From the NCBI GenBank assembly GCA_947647735.1, contig CANSLJ010000014.1:37364-101363 (forward strand): a DNA stretch of 64,000 bases, read 5' to 3'. A model generated the notes under the pieces. That model worked only from the letters and a program-made list of their open reading frames with translations, was not told the origin of the DNA and did no database searches. The DNA comes from an uncultured bacterium. Lineage in GTDB: Bacteria > Bacillota > Clostridia > Lachnospirales > Lachnospiraceae. This document shows, piece after piece, positions 50,296-58,996 of the stretch (position 1 is the first letter of the stretch; every line of letters begins with the position of its first letter). The position numbers were made by a program, and so were the translations under genes.

Positions 50296-51189
50296 CTAAA
50301 AATACTGTTCCATCACGTTCCAGAAACGCGTAAGGTCCACCTTTTCGGCAAACCGGAAACCGGATTCCTCCGGCGGATCGATGGCGTAATAGTTGGTCCT
50401 GTCCACCATGGTCCCTCTGGTGAGGCACCCGCTCAGTTCCACGGAAAAACGCCCGCTTCGCAGCGTCACGACCTCCGGGTCGATCAGATATGCCACAAGA
50501 AGCACATCGTGCAGGGTGACGGGATAGCCTGTCCTTTTCTGAAAAAGGCCGACGCCGTTGAGATAATAATCCATCACATCGGAATTTCTGCCCTTCCACT
50601 CTGCAAGGCGCTCCGGGGAAACCTTCAGATACTTTGTGACATCCAGCCCCATCATCGTCAGATTTTCCGCCGCCTCCACAACAATGGACGCCGCCTCCGG
50701 ATCACAGACAATGTTCCACTCCGGCGCAGTATTGAAAAAAGCGCCGCCCATGGCAATGATCCTCACTTTTTTCATCACTTCCGCATCCCTTAAAAAAGCC
50801 TGGGCAAGATTTGTCATACAGCCCATCTCCAGGATCACAAGTTCCGGTTCCTCTCTGGCCATTTCCAGAATGAAATCCACAGCCGTCTCCGAAACCGCTC
50901 TCCGCTCCGCTCCGTCCTGCGCCAGAAGAGCATACTGGATCGGCTCCTCCGTCTCACTCTCCGCCGCCTCCAGCAGAGCCCTCCCTCTGCCCATATGTAC
51001 CGGAATATCCGTTCTGTTCCAGCGCCGCAGAAGATCCTCAACCATCTCCTTACGCTTTCCGGTGTCTTTATATACGGTAGTGATCCCCACAATATCAAAA
51101 CTGGGGTATTTGAGCGCCAGCATCAGCGCCGCCGCATCATCCACATCATCTCCCAGATCCGTATCAATCAATATCCTCATCTTCTCCAT
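50296..51189 (-). CDS. Inosine-uridine preferring nucleoside hydrolase family protein
   Basis: A 297-residue hydrolase. The N-terminal calcium-site motif reads LIDTDLGDDVDDAAALMLAL, and the middle ELVILEMGCMTNLAQAFLRD matches the family. It splits nucleosides to base plus ribose. It is the first gene of the seven-gene operon. The start at 51187-51189 follows AAGGAG at a good distance; the longer frame to 51207 is less likely. The histidine of the usual leaving-group site is not obvious, so base specificity is open. Confidence 0.9.
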   Translation of the reverse strand: MEKMRILIDTDLGDDVDDAAALMLALKYPSFDIVGITTVYKDTGKRKEMVEDLLRRWNRTDIPVHMGRGRALLEAAESETEEPIQYALLAQDGAERRAVSETAVDFILEMAREEPELVILEMGCMTNLAQAFLRDAEVMKKVRIIAMGGAFFNTAPEWNIVCDPEAASIVVEAAENLTMMGLDVTKYLKVSPERLAEWKGRNSDVMDYYLNGVGLFQKRTGYPVTLHDVLLVAYLIDPEVVTLRSGRFSVELSGCLTRGTMVDRTNYYAIDPPEESGFRFAEKVDLTRFWNVMEQYF

Positions 51190-51218
51190 AAGCTGCTCCT
51201 TATACATATGTTACAGTT

Positions 51219-51261
51219 AGTATAAGTGCTGTGCCTCTTTTTCGTAAAGGACATATGTCCT
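51219..51261 (-). promoter_or_regulatory. Promoter and FNR-geometry palindrome of the nucleoside operon
   Basis: A perfect 14-bp palindrome, AGGACATATGTCCT (51248-51261), has 5-4-5 spacing like FNR sites. On the minus strand it is followed by a weak -35 (TTTACG) and a -10 TATACT (51219-51224). The palindrome centre lies about 42 bp before the predicted start site, the class II activator position of Crp/Fnr proteins. Confidence 0.6.
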
Positions 51262-51334
51262 CTTCTTTTTCGGCATAATAGCAGAATCTACACGACATTT
51301 TTTGTGCATTTATGACAAAAATATAAATATAGTT

Positions 51335-51364
51335 ATAAAAAACGAAGTGGCTGATACCACTTCG
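51335..51364 (-). terminator. Intrinsic terminator of the diguanylate cyclase gene
   Basis: An 8-bp stem (CGAAGTGG with CCACTTCG) with a 6-nt loop, followed on the minus strand by a T-rich run, 38 bp past the stop. Confidence 0.85.
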
Positions 51365-51401
51365 CTTATAAAAATGATAACTTGCAACTGGCCATAATAT
51401 T

Positions 51402-52325
51402 TTATGTAGTTTTCTCAGGTAACTGCTTCATTTTTTCATCAATCCACACAACTCTATTTCTACCGCTCTTTTTAGCCTCATATAGCATATTATCTGCAAC
51501 CTGTAAATAAGACGCATAAGATTTCCCCGCCTCAGGTACTACCGTAACACCACCAATACTGATTGTTACCCATTCTCCCGCAGATGGAGCATGCGGGATA
51601 TGCAAATCCTCCACCGCCTGACGTATCTTTTTCAGATATTCAAATACCTTATTCGAATTTTCTCCCATCAAAAACGCCACAAACTCCTCTCCTCCATAAC
51701 GGGCAAAAAAGTCTGTATTACGTTGCAGATAAGAAGATATCGTTTTTGCCACAGTAATAATAACCTTATCTCCTGCCGGATGTCCAAATGTATCATTATA
51801 TGCTTTAAAGTGATCAATATCAAACATGCAAACAGAGAAGGGAACTTTCAGTCGTCCAGCCTCCCCCCATCTGATATTGCTACAAATATCATGTTGTCGC
51901 CTGTTTGCCACCCCAGTCAACTGGTCAGTTCTAGACTGATACTCAACCTGCTTCCGGTAATTATATAATTTAATGTGAGTATTAACCCGAGCCTTTACAA
52001 TCAACGGGTGGAACGGCTTTGTAATATAATCAACTGCCCCCAGTAAGAAACCGTGATGCTCATTCTCTATATCAGAGAGGCTGGTAATCAAAATAACCGG
52101 AACACTCTGCGTAAAAACTTCTTCCTGTAACTTTTTCAGCAATGTAAACCCGTCCATTCCCGGCATAACTACATCCAGCAAAATCAGGGAAAAAATTCCA
52201 GAGCTTGCATAACTCAGCCCCTCCTCCGCTGTCTGTGCAACAGTTACCTCATAGTCCTCTTCCAAAATAGTTTTTAGTTGAGTTGCGTGTAAACGGCTGT
52301 CATCAATGATCAGTATTTTTTCCAT
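51402..52325 (-). CDS. Response regulator diguanylate cyclase (REC-GGDEF)
   Basis: A 307-residue protein. The receiver domain (1-125) has IIDDSRLHATQLKTIL and phosphoacceptor LLDVVMPGMDG. The GGDEF domain (130-295) has the active motif ARYGGEEFVAFL near residue 212. A typical inhibitory RxxD site is not obvious. It should make c-di-GMP on phosphorylation. It stands alone between the rseP block and the nucleoside operon. Confidence 0.93.
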   Translation of the reverse strand: MEKILIIDDSRLHATQLKTILEEDYEVTVAQTAEEGLSYASSGIFSLILLDVVMPGMDGFTLLKKLQEEVFTQSVPVILITSLSDIENEHHGFLLGAVDYITKPFHPLIVKARVNTHIKLYNYRKQVEYQSRTDQLTGVANRRQHDICSNIRWGEAGRLKVPFSVCMFDIDHFKAYNDTFGHPAGDKVIITVAKTISSYLQRNTDFFARYGGEEFVAFLMGENSNKVFEYLKKIRQAVEDLHIPHAPSAGEWVTISIGGVTVVPEAGKSYASYLQVADNMLYEAKKSGRNRVVWIDEKMKQLPEKTT

Positions 52326-52404
52326 ATTTCTCCTCGTTTCAACTGTTAAGCGCTTTCTTTTGTATTATGGGACTCATTTTCTCTATCTAAAGAACCGGCT
52401 CCCC

Positions 52405-53538
52405 CTACCGGATAATTCTCATAATATCATTATACATCACAAATATCATCAACAAGAAAAACAGGATCAAACCTGCCATATGCACCAGGCCCTCTTTTTC
52501 TGGCGGCACCGGTTTCCCACGGATCACTTCCAGAAATAAAAAGACGAGCCGCCCACCATCTAATGCCGGCAAAGGCAGTAAATTCATCACGCCCAGATTG
52601 ATGGACAGGATCACCACCAGTTCCAGCATCGTCATAAGTACCGTGACAAATCCGTAGTCTTTTACCGTCTCATAAGTTTCTCCCACATAGCTGGCGACCC
52701 CCACGGGCCCCGACACATCATCCTTTCCCAGTTTCCCGGTAACCAGCATCTGCAGGCTCTTTATCGTATTTTTGATCACATACTCGGACTCGTAAAAACC
52801 ATACCTGATAATGGAAAACCCACGGCAGGACACATATTCCCCGACTCCCATCAGCCCGATATAATACCGGTCATCCTCCTCGCTGTATCTCGGTGTCAGC
52901 ACAACGGAATGTTCCTGTCCGTCCCGCAGATAGGAGATGGAAAAATCCTTTCCGTCACTGTTCAGCATGGAATTTAACCGAACCTCCCGATAAACATGGA
53001 TCCTCTCCCCGTTCATCTTCGTGATCACATCCCCCGCCATCAGTCCCGCTTCCTCCGCCGCCGAACCCTCGGAGATCATCTGGATCACCGGCAGATCAGT
53101 CCCACGGTAAGCCACAAGGATCAGCGCGATCAGAAAACCGAGCAGCAGATTGACAAAAGGCCCTGCAAAGATCGTAGCGATCCTGGTCCAGACAGAAGCC
53201 TCAAGGAAGGAACCTCCCTGATCCTTCAGCGGCGGGAAGGGTTCTTCCCGACCTGTCCCTTTTTGGTAAATCCCACCCTGTCCCGGCATATCCTGCTGTA
53301 CATCCTCATCCTGCCCCGCCGAAAGGCCGTCCTCCCCCTCAAACATGCAGGCACCGCCAAAGGGCAGAAGCTTTATGGAGTATTTCGTACCGCCCCTGTC
53401 AATATGAAGAAGCGTCGGTCCCATGCCGATGGCAAACTCCACCACATGGATACCGTTCTTTTTCGCCACGATAAAATGTCCAAACTCATGAGATAATACA
53501 ATAACACCGAATATTAAAATAAATAAAATGATCGTCAC
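52405..53538 (-). CDS. rseP: RIP metalloprotease RseP (site-2 protease)
   Basis: A 377-residue intramembrane protease. The N-terminal helix carries the zinc motif HEFGHF; the C-terminal helix carries LPLPALDGGRLVFL. A PDZ domain lies in the middle (GSAAEEAGLMAGDVITKMNG). The chosen start is GTG at 53536-53538 with AGGAAAC upstream, since family members begin just before the first helix; the frame extends to 53604 but lacks a homologous N-terminus. It is the last gene of the pyrH-to-rseP block; ispG is missing behind it. Confidence 0.92.
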   Translation of the reverse strand: MTIILFILIFGVIVLSHEFGHFIVAKKNGIHVVEFAIGMGPTLLHIDRGGTKYSIKLLPFGGACMFEGEDGLSAGQDEDVQQDMPGQGGIYQKGTGREEPFPPLKDQGGSFLEASVWTRIATIFAGPFVNLLLGFLIALILVAYRGTDLPVIQMISEGSAAEEAGLMAGDVITKMNGERIHVYREVRLNSMLNSDGKDFSISYLRDGQEHSVVLTPRYSEEDDRYYIGLMGVGEYVSCRGFSIIRYGFYESEYVIKNTIKSLQMLVTGKLGKDDVSGPVGVASYVGETYETVKDYGFVTVLMTMLELVVILSINLGVMNLLPLPALDGGRLVFLFLEVIRGKPVPPEKEGLVHMAGLILFFLLMIFVMYNDIMRIIR

Positions 53539-53599
53539 GGATGTTTCCTGTCTTTCTGTCCTAATCTCTACTATATTATAATACGGGAAATTTCTAAAT

Positions 53600-53681
53600 T
53601 TCATTCTGAAATTCAGAAATAGCGGGTAACTTTGTTACCCTTCATACCGAAATCCAGAAGTAGCGGCTAATCTCGCTATAT
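53600..53681. repeat. 41-bp tandem direct repeat, dxr-rseP gap
   Basis: Two tandem 41-bp units (53600-53640 and 53641-53681) start TTCAT and share a 24-bp segment with 20 identities (53606-53629 and 53647-53670). The second unit runs into the end of dxr and supplies its last codons. The first unit contains the small hairpin GGGTAAC/GTTACCC. Confidence 0.6.
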
Positions 53682-54845
53682 CGCTCGATTACCCTTGTGT
53701 ATGATTTTCCCCACGGATTCATGTGCCTCTCTCTCCGCTTCCAGAATCTGAGCCACATTCGGGTCATCCACCACCCTGTGCGCTTCCATCGCTGCCCCGA
53801 TCACTTCCGCAATCTGCAGAAAATGTATCTTATTGTCCAGAAAGAGACTCACAGCCTTTTCATTTGCCGCATTAAATACTGTAGGCATTGTTCCTCCGAT
53901 CCTCGCCGCCTCAAAGGCCAGCCTAAGCCCCACAAATGTATTTGTATCCGGCTTTTCAAAACTCAATGTTGCAATATCAAACAAATTCAGCCTCTTGTTT
54001 CCCGGCACCGGATATCTATCTGGATAAAACAGCGCATACTGAATCGGTAACTTCATATCAGGCACGCCGAGCTGCCCGATCACCGCACCATCCCGATACT
54101 CCACAGCAGAATGCAAAATACTCTCCGGATGGATCACCACCTGAATATCCTCCAATCCCACGCCGAAAAGCCATCTCGCCTCCATCACTTCCAGTCCTTT
54201 ATTAACCAGCGTGGAAGAATCTATGGTCACCTTTTTACCCATAGACCAGTTCGGATGTTTCAACGCATCCTCCGCTTTCATCTGCTCCAGATCTTTCCTC
54301 TCTCTCCCCCGGAAAGGCCCGCCGGAAGCCGTCAGCAGAATCTTACTGATCTGACTCCTGTTTTCTCCCTGCATGGACTGGAAAATAGCGCTATGCTCGC
54401 TGTCAACCGGCAGGATCGACACCCCTTGCTCCTTTGCCAGCGGCATGATAATATGCCCCGCCGTCACCAGTGTCTCCTTATTTGCCAGCGCAATATCCTT
54501 ATGTGCCTTTATTGCCTCTATCGTGGGCTGAATTCCGATCATTCCCACGATCGCCGTCACCAGAATATCCATCCCCGGCATCGCCGCCATCTCCAACAGC
54601 CCGTCCATCCCACAGACGACTTTTATCTTTAAATCAGATGTCCGTTCCCTCAGATCCGCTGCCGCTTCTTCCGACCACATCACCGCAAACTCCGGCTTAA
54701 ACTCCCTGATCTGTTCCTCCAGCAGCCTCACATTACTCCCCGCGGCCAACGCCACAACCTGTAATCTATCTGGATACATCCTGACAATATCCAGCGTCTG
54801 CGTCCCTATCGACCCCGTCGAACCAAGTATCCCAATCTTTTTCAT
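53676..54845 (-). CDS. dxr: 1-deoxy-D-xylulose-5-phosphate reductoisomerase
   Basis: A 389-residue MEP-pathway enzyme. Motifs are GILGSTGSIGTQTLDIV (NADPH), LANKETLVTAG, PVDSEHSAIFQ, ASGGPF and MGKKVTIDSSTLVNKGLEV, then IHPESILHSAVEY. The start at 54843-54845 follows GGGAGAG; the cdsA stop lies in the same region, so coupling is likely. The last few residues (KGNRAI) fall within a tandem repeat and are probably not ancestral. Confidence 0.96.
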   Translation of the reverse strand: MKKIGILGSTGSIGTQTLDIVRMYPDRLQVVALAAGSNVRLLEEQIREFKPEFAVMWSEEAAADLRERTSDLKIKVVCGMDGLLEMAAMPGMDILVTAIVGMIGIQPTIEAIKAHKDIALANKETLVTAGHIIMPLAKEQGVSILPVDSEHSAIFQSMQGENRSQISKILLTASGGPFRGRERKDLEQMKAEDALKHPNWSMGKKVTIDSSTLVNKGLEVMEARWLFGVGLEDIQVVIHPESILHSAVEYRDGAVIGQLGVPDMKLPIQYALFYPDRYPVPGNKRLNLFDIATLSFEKPDTNTFVGLRLAFEAARIGGTMPTVFNAANEKAVSLFLDNKIHFLQIAEVIGAAMEAHRVVDDPNVAQILEAEREAHESVGKIIHKGNRAI

Positions 54846-54856
54846 TCCACTCTCCC

Positions 54857-55768
54857 TCAAGTAAGCAGCACCACCGCCATAAAGTAGATCACCGGCGCCG
54901 TAAATATCACACTGTCAAACCGGTCCATCACGCCCCCGTGTCCCGGGATCAGTTTCCCATAATCCTTGATATCAGCATTCCTTTTGATCGCGGAAGCCGC
55001 CAGATCCCCCACCATAGAGATCAAAGCACCCACAGCACAAATCAACGCAAAAAACAGGATAACCTTTTCATCCGCAAACCGTTCTCTGACCACATAACCA
55101 TATAACGCTCCCAAGGCCGCTGCTCCTATCACACCACCCACAGCGCCTTCCACCGATTTCTTCGGACTCAGGATCGGAGACATTTTGTGCTTCCCAAACA
55201 GCATTCCCGCACAATAGGCACAGGTATCACATCCCCAGGAACAAAGCAGGATCAGCCATACAATATATAATCCTGCCACGTCCCCGCTTCCGGATACGCC
55301 ACGCCCCAGTTCTCTTGTCAGATAAATAAAAGACAGACACACAGGACCATAAAAAAAACTGAAAAAGGAAGCCAGCACCTGAGAGGCCTGAAACTTCGGA
55401 AATCCAAACACATATACGAACATCCCACCCATAAAGACAAATATGATTGACAATAGAATTCCCGTCTCTACCGGCAAAATCCCTGTCCTCTCATTCACCA
55501 AAAGCAAAGTATAATAAAGAATGATCCCACAGATGCCAACGATTTCCAACCCATTCTTTTTCCATTTCCCGAAAAACTCATCCTTCTGTTCCTTTTTGTC
55601 CGCATCAGGATTTATCCTCCCTCTGACACCGGTTGCCCTGCTGAGTTCCCAGTAGGCTATCACAGATAAAAAGATCATGGTTGCCAGCAAAATCTTCCCG
55701 CCTGCAAACATTGTAATCAGTGCAAGAATCACCAAAATAATACCACTTCTGAGCCTGACCCAAAACAT
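54857..55768 (-). CDS. cdsA: Phosphatidate cytidylyltransferase
   Basis: A 303-residue membrane enzyme that makes CDP-diacylglycerol. Many hydrophobic helices precede the signature SPKKSVEGAVGGVIGA and the C-terminal SAIKRNADIKDYGKLIPGHGGVMDRFDS. The ATG at 55766-55768 follows AGGTGGGAAG; a GTG four codons earlier is possible. It lies in the order uppS-cdsA-dxr. A hydrophilic insert near residue 55-75 (NPDADKKEQKDEFFGKWKK) is unusual. Confidence 0.95.
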   Translation of the reverse strand: MFWVRLRSGIILVILALITMFAGGKILLATMIFLSVIAYWELSRATGVRGRINPDADKKEQKDEFFGKWKKNGLEIVGICGIILYYTLLLVNERTGILPVETGILLSIIFVFMGGMFVYVFGFPKFQASQVLASFFSFFYGPVCLSFIYLTRELGRGVSGSGDVAGLYIVWLILLCSWGCDTCAYCAGMLFGKHKMSPILSPKKSVEGAVGGVIGAAALGALYGYVVRERFADEKVILFFALICAVGALISMVGDLAASAIKRNADIKDYGKLIPGHGGVMDRFDSVIFTAPVIYFMAVVLLT

Positions 55769-55848
55769 GTAACTTCCCACCTTTCCAAACTACAGACTTT
55801 AGCTAAAATATTGAGCTTCACCGTAAAATTCGCCTTTGGCCTACAGCT

Positions 55849-56562
55849 TCAGACTTTCCCGAATCGTCTATCTCTCTGCTGATATGCCTCTACCGCCTTC
55901 TGGAGCTCCTTTTCATCAAAATCCGGCCAGGGTACTTCGGTAAAATAAAACTCCGAATAGGCAAGCTGCCACAGTAGATAATTGCTGATGCGAAGCTCAT
56001 AGGATGTACGGATCAGCAAATCTGGGTCCGGAAGTCCTGCCGTGTCAAGATATCCGGAAACCATCTCTTCCGTGATATTATCCACATCTATCTCCCCGCG
56101 TTTTACGGCCGATGCAATCTTCTTAACCGTTCTGGTCAATTCATCTCTCCCTCCGTAATTTAAGGCAATCGTAAAATGCAACCCATCATACTCCTTCGTT
56201 GCCTCTTCAAGGGCAGCGATATCCTGCCTAATCGGCTCACTAAGTCCACTCTTATCCCCGATAACCCGCACCTTCATGTTATTTTTTTTCGCGGTTTTCT
56301 GACAGTTTTTCATATACTGATTGAGCAGCTTCATCAGAGCATCCACTTCATCCTGCGGCCGCTTCCAATTCTCCGTGGAAAAAGCATAAACCGTCAGATA
56401 TTTAATTCCCATATGATAAGCGGCGCGACAGATAACCTCCACATTTTTAGCCCCCTGAACATGCCCATAATTTCGCGGCATCCCCCGCTTCTTTGCCCAT
56501 CTTCCGTTTCCATCCAGTATGATCGCCACATGTTGCGGCACATTTCTGTTTTTTCCATCCAT
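55849..56562 (-). CDS. uppS: Undecaprenyl diphosphate synthase
   Basis: A 237-residue cis-prenyltransferase of normal length. HVAIILDGNGRWAKKRGMPRNYGHVQGAKN, FSTENWKRP and DLLIRTSYELRISNYLLWQLAYSEFYFTEVPWPDFDE match the family, although RTSGExRLSNFLLWQ appears as RTSYELRISNYLLWQ. It supplies the lipid carrier for wall synthesis. The start at 56560-56562 follows GAGG. A divergent paralogue lies at 8743. Confidence 0.95.
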   Translation of the reverse strand: MDGKNRNVPQHVAIILDGNGRWAKKRGMPRNYGHVQGAKNVEVICRAAYHMGIKYLTVYAFSTENWKRPQDEVDALMKLLNQYMKNCQKTAKKNNMKVRVIGDKSGLSEPIRQDIAALEEATKEYDGLHFTIALNYGGRDELTRTVKKIASAVKRGEIDVDNITEEMVSGYLDTAGLPDPDLLIRTSYELRISNYLLWQLAYSEFYFTEVPWPDFDEKELQKAVEAYQQRDRRFGKV

Positions 56563-56685
56563 GATCAAACCTCATTCGACCACAGCCATATATTCTGTCC
56601 ATGATCGATCATAAAATCCCGTACGCTTGAAGGCGGCAACCGGATAATACCCTGTGCCGCCCCTCTTTTTCCTTTTATAAAACAA

Positions 56686-57237
56686 TCATACTTTCATGAT
56701 CTCTTTGGATTTTTCATCCATCAGCTTTTCCATATCCTTGATATAGTTATCTGTCATTTTCTGCAGTTTATCTTGCAATTCCTTGATCTCATCCTCGGAT
56801 ACGTCCTGTTTGGAGAGCTTCTTAAAGGCTTCGTTACCGTCCCTTCTAATATTGCGGATAGCAACCTTCCCTTCTTCCGCTTTTTTCTTGATCTCTTTCA
56901 CCAGATCTTTTCTGCGCTCTTCCGTCAACTCCGGAAATACCAGTCTGATTACTGCGCCATCATTAGACGGTGTGATTCCCACATCGGAAGCCATGATCGC
57001 TTTTTCAATCTCTTTAATCAAAGACTTCTCCCATGGTGCGATCTGGAGCATTCTCGGTTCCGGAACCGTTACATTGCCCACCTGCTGGATCGGCGTAGGT
57101 GTTCCATAATAATTTACTTTTACCTTATCAAGTACATGAGGATTTGCCCGCCCTGCACGGATGGTCTGATAATCTCCCTCTAAAAACTTATAAGCTTTCT
57201 GCATCTTTTCATCATACACTTTTAAACGTTCATCCAT
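56686..57237 (-). CDS. frr: Ribosome recycling factor
   Basis: A 183-residue protein of the usual length. RAGRANPHVLDKVKVNYYGTPTPI, PWEKSLIKEIEKAI, and RLVFPELTEERRKDLVKEIKK are family hallmarks. With EF-G it splits post-termination ribosomes. It follows pyrH by 14 bp. Confidence 0.97.
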   Translation of the reverse strand: MDERLKVYDEKMQKAYKFLEGDYQTIRAGRANPHVLDKVKVNYYGTPTPIQQVGNVTVPEPRMLQIAPWEKSLIKEIEKAIMASDVGITPSNDGAVIRLVFPELTEERRKDLVKEIKKKAEEGKVAIRNIRRDGNEAFKKLSKQDVSEDEIKELQDKLQKMTDNYIKDMEKLMDEKSKEIMKV

Positions 57238-57251
57238 ATTGATACCCTCTC

Positions 57252-57947
57252 TTATACTGTAACTTTTGTCCCCGTGAATTGTCCCTTCACCGTATTTACA
57301 ATACTATCCTTTCCATTCAGCCCGAATACCCACATCGGCATCTGATTATCTCTCGCCAAAATGGAAGCTGTCATATCCACAACCTGCAGGTTCTTCTCAA
57401 TAACTTCCCCAATCGTAACTTCCTCATACTTCTTCGCAGCAGGATTCTTTCTCGGATCGTCATCATAAACACCATCCACCGCTTTTGCCAGCAGGATCAC
57501 ATCTGCTTCTACCTCGATTGCCCGAAGAACAACGCCGGTATCTGTAGAAAAATAGGGATGTCCCGTGCCGCCAGCAAAAAATACCACCTGGCCGTGAGCA
57601 AAATATTTATTCGCCCTGTCTTTGGAAAACAGTTTTGTAAAGGAGCCGCACTCAAAGGGAGTCAGAATATTGGTCATCATACCCACACTGCGAAAGATCT
57701 CCGATACATAAATACAATTCATCACAGTAGCAAGCATGCCAATCTGGTCAGCCTTTGTCCTGTCAATATTTTCACTGGAACGCCCCCGCCAGAAATTACC
57801 GCCTCCAATCACAATACCTATTTCGATTCCATCATCCACAAGCTGCTTCACCTGAAGCGCCACACCTCTGACGGTCTCCTCATCAAAGCCGGTCTTTTTC
57901 TCTCCTGCCAGTGCTTCACCACTGAGTTTCAGCATGATCCTTTTCAT
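57252..57947 (-). CDS. pyrH: UMP kinase
   Basis: A 231-residue bacterial UMP kinase. LKLSGEALAGEK, VIGGGNFWRGR, DQIGMLATVMNCIY and FFAGGTGHPYFSTDTG are characteristic. It starts the pyrH-frr-uppS-cdsA-dxr-rseP run. ATG at 57945-57947 is preferred with GAGGG upstream. Confidence 0.97.
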   Translation of the reverse strand: MKRIMLKLSGEALAGEKKTGFDEETVRGVALQVKQLVDDGIEIGIVIGGGNFWRGRSSENIDRTKADQIGMLATVMNCIYVSEIFRSVGMMTNILTPFECGSFTKLFSKDRANKYFAHGQVVFFAGGTGHPYFSTDTGVVLRAIEVEADVILLAKAVDGVYDDDPRKNPAAKKYEEVTIGEVIEKNLQVVDMTASILARDNQMPMWVFGLNGKDSIVNTVKGQFTGTKVTV

Positions 57948-57962
57948 GGAAATTACCCTCAC

Positions 57963-58949
57963 TTATTTTCTCGCCTTCTTAAGGTCCTCAAAGAAGGAAG
58001 ACGGATTAACATCTGCATAACACTGGGAGCAAAGACCCTCTATCACCGCACCATTATTGATCTGAACGGATTTGGACTTAATATTACCCATCACAATTGC
58101 AGAAGTATCTAAAATCACTGGTCCCTTTACATCGATATCACCCTTTACCGCGCCTGCGATCACTGCGCTGGTCGCATAGATGCTGCCGATGATGATTGTG
58201 CTCTGACCGATCTTAATGCTGCCGCTGCTATGTATATCACCGTTGATGCGGGCTTTTTCCGCATATACATCAGCCGCCTTGGAAGAACCTTCGATATTAC
58301 CCGTAATATTCAACTTTCCGAGAATATCAATATTACCTTCCACTGTCCCGACAACATTCAGAGATCCCTGAGAAGCAATATCACCCCGGATCGTCATACC
58401 CGCCGTGATCAATGCCGTTTCATCTACAGCATCCCCTGTCAATTCCGTATTTTCCGTTTCCATTTCGTTGTACTGTGTTTCTTCCACCTGTACTTCCTCC
58501 TCTCGCACTTTTGTTTCCTCCTCCTGTTTTTCTGTTATTTCTTCCAAAAGTTCTTCTGATTCCCTCGGCTCCTCTGGTTCAGCCTCCATATTTTCCTCAG
58601 AATCCTCTGGCTCATCTTCCCATTCCTCTAACTCTTCCAACTCATCTGTCGGGCTCTCTTCCCCCTCTGTCTCTTCCAATTCATCTGCCGGATTTTCTTC
58701 TTCCTCCGCCTCTGCCATCATATCAAGATCCATGTTGTCCACCATCCGTCCTAATTCTTCTGCGGTCTCAGGCGGAAAGTTTTCCTCATTCTTTTCTGGC
58801 TCACCCTCCACCAGAATCTCCTCCTCTGGCTCCTCTAAGATTTCCTCCACAGGCTCTTCCATCTTGTAGGCTTCTGCTTTTTCTTCTTCCGATACAAGTT
58901 CATTCACAGCCTGAGATAAATCTTCTTTCAAATCAGAAAAAAAACCCAT
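57963..58949 (-). CDS. Bactofilin-domain protein with long acidic N-terminal region
   Basis: A 328-residue protein. Residues about 20-190 are a highly acidic E-rich low-complexity region. Residues about 200-310 are a bactofilin beta-helix: repeating TAGMTIRGDIASQGSLNVVG, EGNIDILGKLNITGNIEG, then GDIHSSGSIKIGQ and KGDIDVKGPVILDTSAIV. It probably polymerises into a filament without nucleotide and helps place wall enzymes. It starts at 58947-58949 with GGAGGAG 7 nt upstream. The polysaccharide deacetylase gene is upstream on the same strand. Confidence 0.88.
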   Translation of the reverse strand: MGFFSDLKEDLSQAVNELVSEEEKAEAYKMEEPVEEILEEPEEEILVEGEPEKNEENFPPETAEELGRMVDNMDLDMMAEAEEEENPADELEETEGEESPTDELEELEEWEDEPEDSEENMEAEPEEPRESEELLEEITEKQEEETKVREEEVQVEETQYNEMETENTELTGDAVDETALITAGMTIRGDIASQGSLNVVGTVEGNIDILGKLNITGNIEGSSKAADVYAEKARINGDIHSSGSIKIGQSTIIIGSIYATSAVIAGAVKGDIDVKGPVILDTSAIVMGNIKSKSVQINNGAVIEGLCSQCYADVNPSSFFEDLKKARK

Positions 58950-58996
58950 TTTCATTCTCCTCCGTACTTTCTAAAATCTATTATTGAAAATATTAT

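Noticed and set aside
58405-58987. Ser-rich and Pro-rich plus-strand frames opposite the bactofilin
   Set aside because: They result from reading the Glu-rich low-complexity codons in reverse.
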